From: Flavobacteriales bacterium UBA4660
GTDB lineage: Bacteria > Bacteroidota > Bacteroidia > Flavobacteriales_D > Sanyastnellaceae
Reading direction: 5' to 3'
NCBI GenBank assembly: GCA_002405435.1
Contig: DHLU01000261.1
Span: 276-9,964, forward strand
Length of the DNA: 9,689 bases
Positions within the stretch are counted from its first letter, which is position 1, and each line of letters begins with the position of its first letter. Made by a program: the position numbers and the translations under genes. This document shows positions 1 through 6,448 of the stretch, one piece after another. The notes under the pieces were generated by a model that was not told where the DNA came from, did no database searches, and saw only the letters and a list, made by a program, of their open reading frames with translations.

Positions 1-786
1 GGCAAGGGCGGCGTGGGCAAGAGCACCGTGGCTTCCAACCTGGCCGTGGGACTTGCGCGCCGCGGCTACCAGGTAGGACTGCTCGACGCCGATATCTATG
101 GTCCTTCCGCACCGACCATGTTTGATTTGGTGCACGAGAGGCCGCAGGTAATTGAGTCAAACGGTCAGAAGAAACTGCAGCCTATTATCCAGTACGGAGT
201 TAAGGTATTGTCGATCGGGTTTTTTGCGGAGATGGACCAGGCCATCGTGTGGCGGGGTCCTATGGCCACCAAGGCGCTCAACCAGTTGATTACCGATGCC
301 GACTGGGGTACACTTGACTTCATGATCATAGACCTGCCGCCGGGCACGGGCGACGTGCACCTCAGCATTGTGCAGGCCATTCCGCTGAGCGGGGCGGTCA
401 TTGTCAGCACACCTCAGCCGGTGGCGCTGGCCGATGCGCGGAAGGGTATTGGCATGTTTAAGCTTCCGGCCATCAACGTGCCCATACTGGGTGTTATCGA
501 AAACATGGCTTGGTTTACGCCGGAAGAACTGCCGGAAAACAAGTATTACCTTTTTGGCAGGGATGGAGCCAGGCTGCTGGCCGAGCAGATGGAAGTGCCC
601 TTCCTCGGGCCGCTGCCGGTAATCCAGAGCATCAGGGAAGCGGGTGATGCCGGCCGCCCTGCCATCATGCAGGATGGCACCGCTCCGGCCCATTACCTCA
701 ATGAAATTCTGACTAACTTTGAACGCGAAGTGCGCATGTTGCCTTTCCGTAAAAAGGAAAAGGCGGGTGCTGCGTCAGGATCATGA
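1..786 (+). CDS. mrp: Mrp/NBP35-family P-loop ATPase, iron-sulfur carrier (5' truncated)
   Basis: The product is a cytosolic deviant-Walker-A ATPase of the Mrp/ApbC/NBP35 family, which binds and passes on Fe-S clusters. The reading frame is open from base 1 and starts within the motif GKGGVGKST (residues 1-9 of the visible part), so the real start and the usual N-terminal DUF59-like domain lie off the left edge. The GTG at 13 is the motif valine, not a start. Other family marks are WRGPM near residue 84, DLPPGTGDVHLS near residues 111-122, and ENMAWF near 167. The Cys-x-x-Cys that follows ENM in E. coli ApbC is missing here: the stretch reads FTPEELPENKYYLFG with no cysteine. I recall this as usual for Bacteroidota members, but it leaves the cluster-binding site unclear. 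Its stop overlaps the start of the NifU-like gene by 4 bases (ATGA), which points to translational coupling. Family assignment is firm; cluster-carrying activity is inferred. Confidence 0.95.
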   Translation, partial: GKGGVGKSTVASNLAVGLARRGYQVGLLDADIYGPSAPTMFDLVHERPQVIESNGQKKLQPIIQYGVKVLSIGFFAEMDQAIVWRGPMATKALNQLITDADWGTLDFMIIDLPPGTGDVHLSIVQAIPLSGAVIVSTPQPVALADARKGIGMFKLPAINVPILGVIENMAWFTPEELPENKYYLFGRDGARLLAEQMEVPFLGPLPVIQSIREAGDAGRPAIMQDGTAPAHYLNEILTNFEREVRMLPFRKKEKAGAASGS

Positions 787-1028
787 TGGAAGCCTCAGCC
801 TTGTTTGATCGTGTCAACCGGAGCCTTGAAGGCATCAGGCCCTATCTGCTGGCCGATGGAGGCGATATCACGCTGGTGGAAATTACAGAAGACTTTATTG
901 CGCATGTTGAGTTACACGGCGCATGTTGCGGCTGCTCAATGAGTGTCATGACCATGAAGGCCGGAGTAGAGCAGACCATCCGCACGGCAGTGCCTGAAAT
1001 CAAACATGTAGTGGCGGTAAACGCCTGA
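783..1028 (+). CDS. NifU C-terminal-domain (Nfu-type) iron-sulfur scaffold protein
   Basis: An 81-residue protein that consists of the NifU C-terminal domain alone, the Nfu-type scaffold that holds a [4Fe-4S] cluster between subunits and hands it to target proteins in the cytosol. Diagnostic parts are IRPYLLADGGDITLVEI (residues 18-34) and the cysteine motif in HGACCGCSMSVMTMKAGVE (45-63), where C48 and C51 make the CxxC pair. An additional cysteine, C49, sits inside the pair, and the usual proline after the motif (CPSS) is a serine-methionine. The length is normal for a single-domain family member. Two adjacent ATG codons (783 and 786) could both start translation; the first overlaps the mrp stop by 4 bases. 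Its place directly behind mrp fits a shared role in cluster assembly. Confidence 0.93.
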   Translation: MMEASALFDRVNRSLEGIRPYLLADGGDITLVEITEDFIAHVELHGACCGCSMSVMTMKAGVEQTIRTAVPEIKHVVAVNA

Positions 1029-1052
1029 TGCGGCAACACGGGCCACCGCTCA

Positions 1053-2138
1053 TTACCGAACGGATTCTGTTTCGCCCGGTTCTTCATAGAGGCGCACCGT
1101 GATTTTTCCGTCGGTGTCAATCCATCCCCTAAACATACCGCTGGTAGTGAATTTAGCGCTGACGTTGCCCCGCGGGTCCATCGCAATACATCCGCCACGG
1201 CCCTTGGCGGCCTTGAGTTTATTGATAATTACGTGGTGTGTGGCCGTATCGAGTGGCACACCGAGGTATTGGCACTCGGCCGCGATATCAGCGGCGACGG
1301 TATGGCGTATAAAATCTTCACCCCTTCCGGTGCAGGAAACTGCGCAACTGTGGTTGTTCGCATAGGTGCCGCAACCGATAAGCGGACTGTCGCCGATGCG
1401 GCCGAATTTTTTGTTGGTGAGTCCGCCTGTGCTGGTAGCTGCCGCCAGGTTACCCCGGCTATCAAGGGCAACGCAGCCTACGGTACCGAATTTTTCTTGC
1501 GTATCGCCTGAGTTAAAAGCCTGCACTTTTTTACCTGAGTGATCGAGTGCTACAGAATCTTCTGCAAGGGCTTCCTGCCACTGTGCCCATCGGTGGTCAG
1601 TATAGAAATATCCGGGGTCAACGACTTCAGCACCCTGTGCCGCCGCAAATTCTTCCGCACCGCGACCCGATAAAAAAACATGTTCGCTCTGCTCCATGAC
1701 CAGACGGGCAGCGGTAATCGGATTGCGTATTGTGCGCAGTCCGGTGACCGCACCGCAACTGAGATCGGCACCGTTCATAATAGCGGCGTCCATTTCATTG
1801 ATGCCTTCGTGGTTGAAGACCGCGCCTTTGCCGGCATTAAACAGCGGGCAGTCTTCGAGTATGCGCACCGTGGCTTCTACGGCATCTACCGATGACCGGC
1901 CTTCCTGCAACACCGCGTAACCGGCCCGCAGGGCCTCTTCCATGGCAGCGAGGTAAGCGGCCTCCTGTTCAGGTGTAAGCGCCATTTTTCGCAGGTTACC
2001 CGCGCCACCGTGGATGGCGATGGCAACACGGTGTTCAGCGGCCTCTGCGGTGGTTTGTGGAGCGGAGTCTGGGGTATGTTGGCAACCCGTCATCAGGGAA
2101 ATTGTGGGTAGTGTCAGAAGAAAAAACCGGACGTTCAT
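1053..2138 (-). CDS. Plant-type L-asparaginase / isoaspartyl peptidase (Ntn hydrolase), predicted lipoprotein
   Basis: A 361-residue Ntn-hydrolase of the plant-type asparaginase/isoaspartyl (beta-aspartyl) peptidase family. Such enzymes release aspartate from isoaspartyl dipeptides or hydrolyse asparagine after self-cleavage into alpha and beta subunits. HGGAG is at 43-47. The predicted cleavage site is the GTVG motif, with nucleophile T219. Beyond it, T237 (in TSTGG), R247 and D250 (in GRIGDSPLIG), and T270-G271 fall at the same spacings as the catalytic and substrate-binding residues of E. coli EcAIII/IaaA, as I recall them, so the active site looks complete. The N-terminus is a lipoprotein signal: hydrophobic residues 5-15, then LMTGC with C19 as the lipidated residue. 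This predicts a lipid-anchored periplasmic or surface enzyme, whereas the E. coli enzyme is cytosolic. The ATG shares one base with the stop of the DUF2490 gene (TGATG). It is the last gene of the minus-strand operon. Choice between asparagine and isoaspartyl substrates cannot be read from sequence. Confidence 0.93.
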   Translation of the reverse strand: MNVRFFLLTLPTISLMTGCQHTPDSAPQTTAEAAEHRVAIAIHGGAGNLRKMALTPEQEAAYLAAMEEALRAGYAVLQEGRSSVDAVEATVRILEDCPLFNAGKGAVFNHEGINEMDAAIMNGADLSCGAVTGLRTIRNPITAARLVMEQSEHVFLSGRGAEEFAAAQGAEVVDPGYFYTDHRWAQWQEALAEDSVALDHSGKKVQAFNSGDTQEKFGTVGCVALDSRGNLAAATSTGGLTNKKFGRIGDSPLIGCGTYANNHSCAVSCTGRGEDFIRHTVAADIAAECQYLGVPLDTATHHVIINKLKAAKGRGGCIAMDPRGNVSAKFTTSGMFRGWIDTDGKITVRLYEEPGETESVR

Positions 2139-2812
2139 CAGAGGCTAAAATACAGGTTAGTGAGCATGCCGAATCGGGAATCATTTCCGCGCCGGTTCAC
2201 CTGAAACTGACTTGAGAATGAGAGATCAATCCTGACGTGGTCGTTGAAGGTATAGGTGATGCCGTTGTTTTGCCTCCATTGGTCAAGAACTACAGGGCCA
2301 GGTCGATTGAGCGGAAGGAATAATTCCGCGGATGAATAGATTGACCAGTAATAGTCGAACCGATACGCCACCCGGAGCCGCATCCTGTTGTACCAACGCG
2401 GTCCGCGCGGTGCATCGTCAAAGAGGTCTCCGAAAACAAGTTGTTGGGTTCTGCTTCTGACCGACCAGGAAAAATCATGGTGTCCGTCGGCGTAGGTGAG
2501 CGTGTGGAAAAAAAGCTGGCGGGTGCTGTAGCGGTTATCCGTTTCCCGAAAGCGGATGAGCCGGTAGTGAAGCCCGGTGGTCCAGTGCCTGGTGATTCGG
2601 TACTGAATGCCGGCGTCGCCCATGGCAGACCAAAGTTCGGCTATGTTCTGGTTGAACAATGCCTGCGCACCCAGGCTTGCTTCCCACGAGGGGTTAATGG
2701 CGTAGAGGCCATATACGGCGGCTTGTCCTATAAAATCTTCCTGCTGGGCCTGGGCACCGGTTGCCAGCCCTGAAGCACACAGGGTGATGATATGCAGCCG
2801 AATGCGCTTCAC
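2138..2812 (-). CDS. DUF2490-family outer-membrane beta-barrel protein
   Basis: A 224-residue protein with a signal peptide (MKRIRLHIITLCASGLATGAQA, cleavage likely after residue 22) and then alternating, aromatic- and arginine-rich beta strands to the C-terminus. It resembles DUF2490, a family of small predicted outer-membrane barrels common in Bacteroidota. Supporting stretches are RHWTTGLHYRLIRFRE (75-90), WYNRMRLRVAYRFDYYW (140-156) and the C-terminal strand pair NNGITYTFNDHVRIDLSFSS (162-181). The start is a GTG directly after the stop codon of the upstream gene (TAAGTG, no spacing), and the signal peptide begins exactly there, which supports it. The function of the family is unknown to me; porin, assembly or structural roles are all possible. 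Confidence 0.8.
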   Translation of the reverse strand: MKRIRLHIITLCASGLATGAQAQQEDFIGQAAVYGLYAINPSWEASLGAQALFNQNIAELWSAMGDAGIQYRITRHWTTGLHYRLIRFRETDNRYSTRQLFFHTLTYADGHHDFSWSVRSRTQQLVFGDLFDDAPRGPRWYNRMRLRVAYRFDYYWSIYSSAELFLPLNRPGPVVLDQWRQNNGITYTFNDHVRIDLSFSSQFQVNRRGNDSRFGMLTNLYFSL

Positions 2813-3367
2813 TTAGTAGGTATAGGTGTTTTTCTTTTCATACAGCAGCACGCCTTGCGCATCCACCGTGCGTCGCTCGATGAGCAGCCCCCGGGCATCA
2901 TACCGGAAGGTGGTGGTCTTTACCACAGCACCACCGGCATCCCTTTCGGTTTCCACCGCCCGGTTACCGAAACGGTCGTATTCCGTCTCGGTGACAGACA
3001 GCAAGGTGTTGTCTTTGCCATACCGGCGTGCGCTCACTTCCTTGCCAAACCTGTTGAATGCGGTTGTTTCAAGGCGCTTAACAGCGCTGTCGGCCAATAG
3101 CTCGGCATGAAGCACAACAGCGCCCTGGCGGTTGTAGCCATAGACTTCCCAGTTTTCGAGTCTGCCCGCCGCGTCGAATTCCTTTTCGCTCACGGGCCTG
3201 CCCTTTCTATCGAAGCGGGTGATGAAGGTGTGGACCTCTGTGGTGCCTTTGCGCGCATCACTGACCGTGCTCACAAGGCCCCGTACGTGCCGGTTTTGCA
3301 TCTGGTTGGTACCCTGCGAGAGAACAGGTCCGGCGAAGAGCAGGAACAGTATCAGTAAGGTGCGCAT
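2813..3367 (-). CDS. Small secreted protein with YD/RHS-like repeats
   Basis: A 184-residue protein with a signal peptide (MRTLLILFLLFAGPVLS, residues 1-18 region) and a mature part built of about six short degenerate repeats of the pattern (Y/F)D-x-x-G-x(5-8)-E/R. Examples are RFDRKGRPVSEKEFD (51-65), FDAAGRLENWEVYGY (64-78), EYDRFGNRAVETERD (119-133) and RYDARGLLIERRTVD (145-159). These resemble the YD repeats of RHS proteins, but there is no RHS core or toxin domain and the protein is far shorter than RHS proteins. In Bacteroidota such small YD- or MORN-like proteins are usually unassigned envelope proteins. It lies 1 base after the lipoprotein gene and abuts the DUF2490 gene, so the three are probably translated together. 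No enzymatic residues are recognisable. Confidence 0.75.
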   Translation of the reverse strand: MRTLLILFLLFAGPVLSQGTNQMQNRHVRGLVSTVSDARKGTTEVHTFITRFDRKGRPVSEKEFDAAGRLENWEVYGYNRQGAVVLHAELLADSAVKRLETTAFNRFGKEVSARRYGKDNTLLSVTETEYDRFGNRAVETERDAGGAVVKTTTFRYDARGLLIERRTVDAQGVLLYEKKNTYTY

Positions 3368-3368
3368 C

Positions 3369-3833
3369 TCAATCGAATATGATAAGAGTTCCGAGGTCTA
3401 CCGTTTCTTTGCGTTCCGAGATAGATAGATGTCTGATTACCGGCACCTGTTCGTTGGGATCCGTCAGCGTGCTGTCGCGCGAATAGAGGTATATTTCGTA
3501 ATCACCCCGGTAGAGAAAACGAAATTCGAAGTTGCCTTCATAGTCGGTTTTCACGCGGTCTTCATAGCCGGGTCTATCCCCGAAGCGTAAATAAACATAG
3601 GTGTCTTCTGCAGGGTATTCGGCAATCAGTTGGGTGAAGGTAGTGTTGTAATCACGCACCCGCACATGGCCGGTGATACTGGCATCTCCGCCAAAACCCG
3701 GATCTTTCGAGCAACCTGCGATAACCGCAGCCATGCATAGGCAGGTCAGGCTTGTAAATCCGAATCCAGCGAAACCTGGTCGTCTGCCTCGAGTGATGCA
3801 GGCCAGTGGTCTGAATAAATAATGAGGTTCCAT
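3369..3833 (-). CDS. Small lipoprotein with carboxypeptidase-regulatory-like beta-sandwich
   Basis: A predicted lipoprotein of 154 residues. A basic segment (RGRRPG, 15-20) is followed by a hydrophobic segment and the lipobox IAGC, with C41 as the lipidated residue. The mature part begins SKDPGFGGDASITGHVRV and includes TDYEGNFEFRFLYRGDYEIYLYSRD (about 96-120), the pattern of small transthyretin- or carboxypeptidase-regulatory-like folds in secreted Bacteroidota proteins. The ATG at 3833 places the first 88 bases inside the 3' end of the ABC-like gene. The only other in-frame ATG (M34, at 3734) would leave just seven residues before the cysteine, too few for a signal peptide, so I keep the long start. 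The first 12 or so residues are an unusually long lead, and an unrecognised start near the basic segment is possible. A function beyond envelope anchoring cannot be stated. Confidence 0.72.
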   Translation of the reverse strand: MEPHYLFRPLACITRGRRPGFAGFGFTSLTCLCMAAVIAGCSKDPGFGGDASITGHVRVRDYNTTFTQLIAEYPAEDTYVYLRFGDRPGYEDRVKTDYEGNFEFRFLYRGDYEIYLYSRDSTLTDPNEQVPVIRHLSISERKETVDLGTLIIFD

Positions 3834-5407
3834 TTTTTTCTGTTGTGGTGGATGTATTGAACGACGCGATGAATGGCATCGGAAGATAAATCAACAAAAG
3901 GGTTGTGCAGCAGCACTACTTTTTTTCCGGTGAAGAAGGCGCGTGCAAGTTGCAGCAGCCTGAGGGTTTCTGAGGTAAAAGCGGGATGGTTGGGGTCAAT
4001 GGGTTCGTCGGGGTTCGACCACGCAGACGCCGGCCCAAGCAGTGCGCGGGTAAGGGCAGCAACGGGTTCACGGTCTTGGGCTTTTCCGCTGTAGGAGACG
4101 GCGGCCAGCACGTGATCTCCCAATAAAGGATAGGCATCGGAACAGATGGTTACGTTGCGTCTGACGGCAAACGGACTCAGTTCGCGGTAGCTGGTGCCGT
4201 CGATCAGTATGTCACCCGACCGCGGTGCCTGCATGGCCAGCATAAGCTGAAAGAGGGCAGAGGCGCGCTCCGGTTTTGCCGTGACCAGGCGCGTAACCGA
4301 TCCGTTGTAAAAGGTATGGGAGAGGGCCGTCATGCCGGGTTCGGAATGGTATGCGCATTCGACGCGGTTGAAAACCACTTTGCCTTCGGGGGTGCGAAAC
4401 GTGGTTTGTTCGCGCGCTTCCACAGGGTTGTTGAGCACAGCCACAAGCCGGTCGAGGCTTTCAATACCCTGCCGCCGGGTGCGTGGCAACCGGAGCAGAC
4501 GCCTGAAGACACGTTGCAGGTACAAGAGCAACAGCACCGACGCGAGCAGTTCGGATGCACCAAGCCTATCCGGATTGGCAAAGGACCACAGCAGTACGCC
4601 GGCGATCATGCCGAAAAAGAGCACTGGAATGATGGTGTCAAGCAGCCCGTCGGACACAGCTACGCGCATTTCTGCCTCGCGCATTTTTTCTGCTTGTTTT
4701 TCAAAACGGGAGAGCTCCGGTGTTTCCCGGTTAAAAGCCTTCAGGGTAGAGAAGGCATGAAACCGCTCTGATAAAAATTTGAGCAATGCATTCCGCGTCT
4801 GGCGGCGTCGGTTTTCAAGACGTGATGCGTACTGACCGATGATCCAGGCGACCAAAATGCCGGCCAGCAGGCCAGTCCACAGAAATACGAGCACCGTAAC
4901 GCTGACGGTGGCCATAAGCAACGACACAGCCAGTACAAAGAGCAAGTCTGCTACCCCATCTATGCGCCATTTGGTGATGTAGTTTCTCAACGGTGTCATT
5001 TCGTTGAGGTAACGGTTGAGGTGCTGGGCCAGGTCTTTTTGTCTGAAATCAGTATACGATTGCCTGACCTGCTGGGCGAATAGTTTTCTGCGCAACCCAT
5101 CGATAAAAGCAATACTGAGAGAGCCGGTCGCGTATTTATGCACCAGCCCCAGCACTAGCCTGAGTGCCAGCAGCAACCCGAAAAACAGAAAAAATGCCTG
5201 CTGGGTGTTGAGGTGCAGGCCGATTCTTTCCAGCAGCAGGGCCTTGCCTCCGGACATGGCAAACTGGTTGGAAAAAAATTGCCCGATGCTGAGCGGAATC
5301 AACACATTGACCACCGTAACACCGATGGCGGAAATAAAAGCAAGTGACAGTACTGCGGCATGCTGCCTAAGAAAGGTTCTTACCAGGGCACGCCGCACCG
5401 TACTCAT
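3746..5407 (-). CDS. ABC-exporter-like membrane protein with degenerate nucleotide-binding domain
   Basis: A 553-residue fused half-transporter with type I exporter architecture. The membrane domain (about 1-310) has six hydrophobic segments, near 18-40, 71-90, 151-170, 171-192, 257-276 and 284-298, and the usual long helices between. The nucleotide-binding domain (about 340-553) keeps the fold but not the chemistry. The A-loop tyrosine remains (Y353). Walker A should be GxxGxGKST, but the region reads TAKPERASAL (376-385) with no P-loop lysine. The Q-loop glutamine aligns with D424. The LSGGQ signature reads FTSET (477-481). Walker B and the catalytic glutamate read VVLLHNP (497-503) where LLLLDEP is expected. 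A histidine survives near the H-loop (H534). It therefore should not bind or hydrolyse ATP in the normal way. The ORF is full length with no frameshift, so it looks like a maintained pseudo-ATPase, not a decaying gene. Its ATG overlaps the stop of the P-loop NTPase gene by 4 bases. Substrate unknown. Confidence 0.88.
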   Translation of the reverse strand: MSTVRRALVRTFLRQHAAVLSLAFISAIGVTVVNVLIPLSIGQFFSNQFAMSGGKALLLERIGLHLNTQQAFFLFFGLLLALRLVLGLVHKYATGSLSIAFIDGLRRKLFAQQVRQSYTDFRQKDLAQHLNRYLNEMTPLRNYITKWRIDGVADLLFVLAVSLLMATVSVTVLVFLWTGLLAGILVAWIIGQYASRLENRRRQTRNALLKFLSERFHAFSTLKAFNRETPELSRFEKQAEKMREAEMRVAVSDGLLDTIIPVLFFGMIAGVLLWSFANPDRLGASELLASVLLLLYLQRVFRRLLRLPRTRRQGIESLDRLVAVLNNPVEAREQTTFRTPEGKVVFNRVECAYHSEPGMTALSHTFYNGSVTRLVTAKPERASALFQLMLAMQAPRSGDILIDGTSYRELSPFAVRRNVTICSDAYPLLGDHVLAAVSYSGKAQDREPVAALTRALLGPASAWSNPDEPIDPNHPAFTSETLRLLQLARAFFTGKKVVLLHNPFVDLSSDAIHRVVQYIHHNRKKWNLIIYSDHWPASLEADDQVSLDSDLQA

Positions 5408-6438
5408 ACCGGAAGGGTGGCTTTTTCGAGTACAACACGGTTGATATCACCGGTCATCAGCTCGTCAATCGTATGTACCGGCATATTCAGGTGCTCCCTG
5501 ACTTCCTGAATCAGCAGCGGACTCATGGTAAAGCGGCCGCTGATGAGTGCCGGATGAATGCCGATACCTTCCAGTATCTGTACCCCCTGCAAGGCTGCAA
5601 GGCTGTCGCCGCATGAAAATACCACGTTGTGGATGGTCGACATGAAGTCTTTGTCGCGCAGCAGGAACGCGGTTTCGCGCTGAAACAAACCGTCGGCAAT
5701 TTCCATAACGATATAATCCGGGGCTTCCGGCGCGAGCAAGTTAAGCAGCGACTGGTACATGTCAAGCAGTTCGGCTTTCGGACACATATAGGTTGAGGGA
5801 AATCCCATGTCGATAAAGTCTATGGCTATATCTGCACCGCAATCAAAGACCATATCCTTGTCTTTGGTATAGGCAGTTCCGGTGAGTTTTATGAATGCCA
5901 CCTTTTCGCCGGTGGCCTTGAGTCCGCGGGCCACATGGGCAGCCGTGGTAGTCTTGCCGCTGTCCATGGTGGAGCCAATGCTCAGGATGATTTTGGTTTT
6001 TGCAGGCACTTGTGCAGTGAAGGCATGGCGCTGTCGACCGTAAAATTTGGTGTTGATAACCTTGCCGCTGTCGTCGCAACAATAGCCGACCAGCTTTACA
6101 GAAGTGGGTTCGCGGTCTTGCAGCGAAGCGTTTTTCGTGCGTACGACACCAATTACGCCACCTGCACCCAGGATATGGTAAAGATCCATCGGATGTTCGG
6201 GCACATAGCCTTCAAACTGGGCGGTTGCGTAGCGGTCGGCGAAGGCTGCCATAATCTGGTCGCCTTCAAAGATCCAGGCATTGCGCTTGTCGTCTGTCTG
6301 CACGCTGGAGTGCCGGTCGATTTCGACGATTTCAAATACACCGACATCACCCGCTTTGGGTTTGTGGGTGTTTACAATTTCGCGGTTGAGCGTGTAAGCG
6401 CTGATGTCCTTGGTAACAATGGTCTTTTTGAATTTCAT
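5404..6438 (-). CDS. P-loop NTPase of uncertain function (DUF1611/BioD-like C-terminal half)
   Basis: A 344-residue soluble protein without signal peptide or membrane segment. The N-terminal 140 residues look like a small beta-rich domain, with GDVGVFEIVEIDRHSS (30-45), an RYATAQFEG motif (69-77) and ILGAGGVIGVV (89-99). The C-terminal part is a nucleotide-binding domain: Walker A GSTMDSGKTTTAAH (155-168, lysine 162), then DCGADIAIDFIDMGFPSTY (199-217), and a hydrophobic strand with acidic end, YIVMEIADGLF (242-252), as a Walker B-like site. The order recalls DUF1611 or BioD/MobB-type SIMIBI ATPases, but I do not recognise the family firmly. A TTG at 6462 would add eight residues and overlap the upstream gene; I prefer the ATG at 6438, which begins MKFKKTIV and lies 10 bases after the upstream stop. 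It overlaps the ABC-like gene by 4 bases. Because that protein lacks a working ATP site, this intact one may be its partner, an inference only. Confidence 0.75.
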   Translation of the reverse strand: MKFKKTIVTKDISAYTLNREIVNTHKPKAGDVGVFEIVEIDRHSSVQTDDKRNAWIFEGDQIMAAFADRYATAQFEGYVPEHPMDLYHILGAGGVIGVVRTKNASLQDREPTSVKLVGYCCDDSGKVINTKFYGRQRHAFTAQVPAKTKIILSIGSTMDSGKTTTAAHVARGLKATGEKVAFIKLTGTAYTKDKDMVFDCGADIAIDFIDMGFPSTYMCPKAELLDMYQSLLNLLAPEAPDYIVMEIADGLFQRETAFLLRDKDFMSTIHNVVFSCGDSLAALQGVQILEGIGIHPALISGRFTMSPLLIQEVREHLNMPVHTIDELMTGDINRVVLEKATLPV

Positions 6439-6448
6439 GGTCGTGGTT

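Noticed and set aside
157..693. Minus-strand open frame of 178 codons
   Set aside because: It lies antisense to the clear Mrp gene and its translation resembles no protein family.
1032..1047. GGCAACACGGGCC resembling part of the CRISPR-like repeat
   Set aside because: Only about eight contiguous bases match, and GGCAACACGG also occurs near 2022, so chance in GC-rich DNA is sufficient.
1029..1052. Bidirectional terminator between the converging NifU-like and asparaginase genes
   Set aside because: Only 24 bases are available, and I see neither a good stem-loop nor a T-run.
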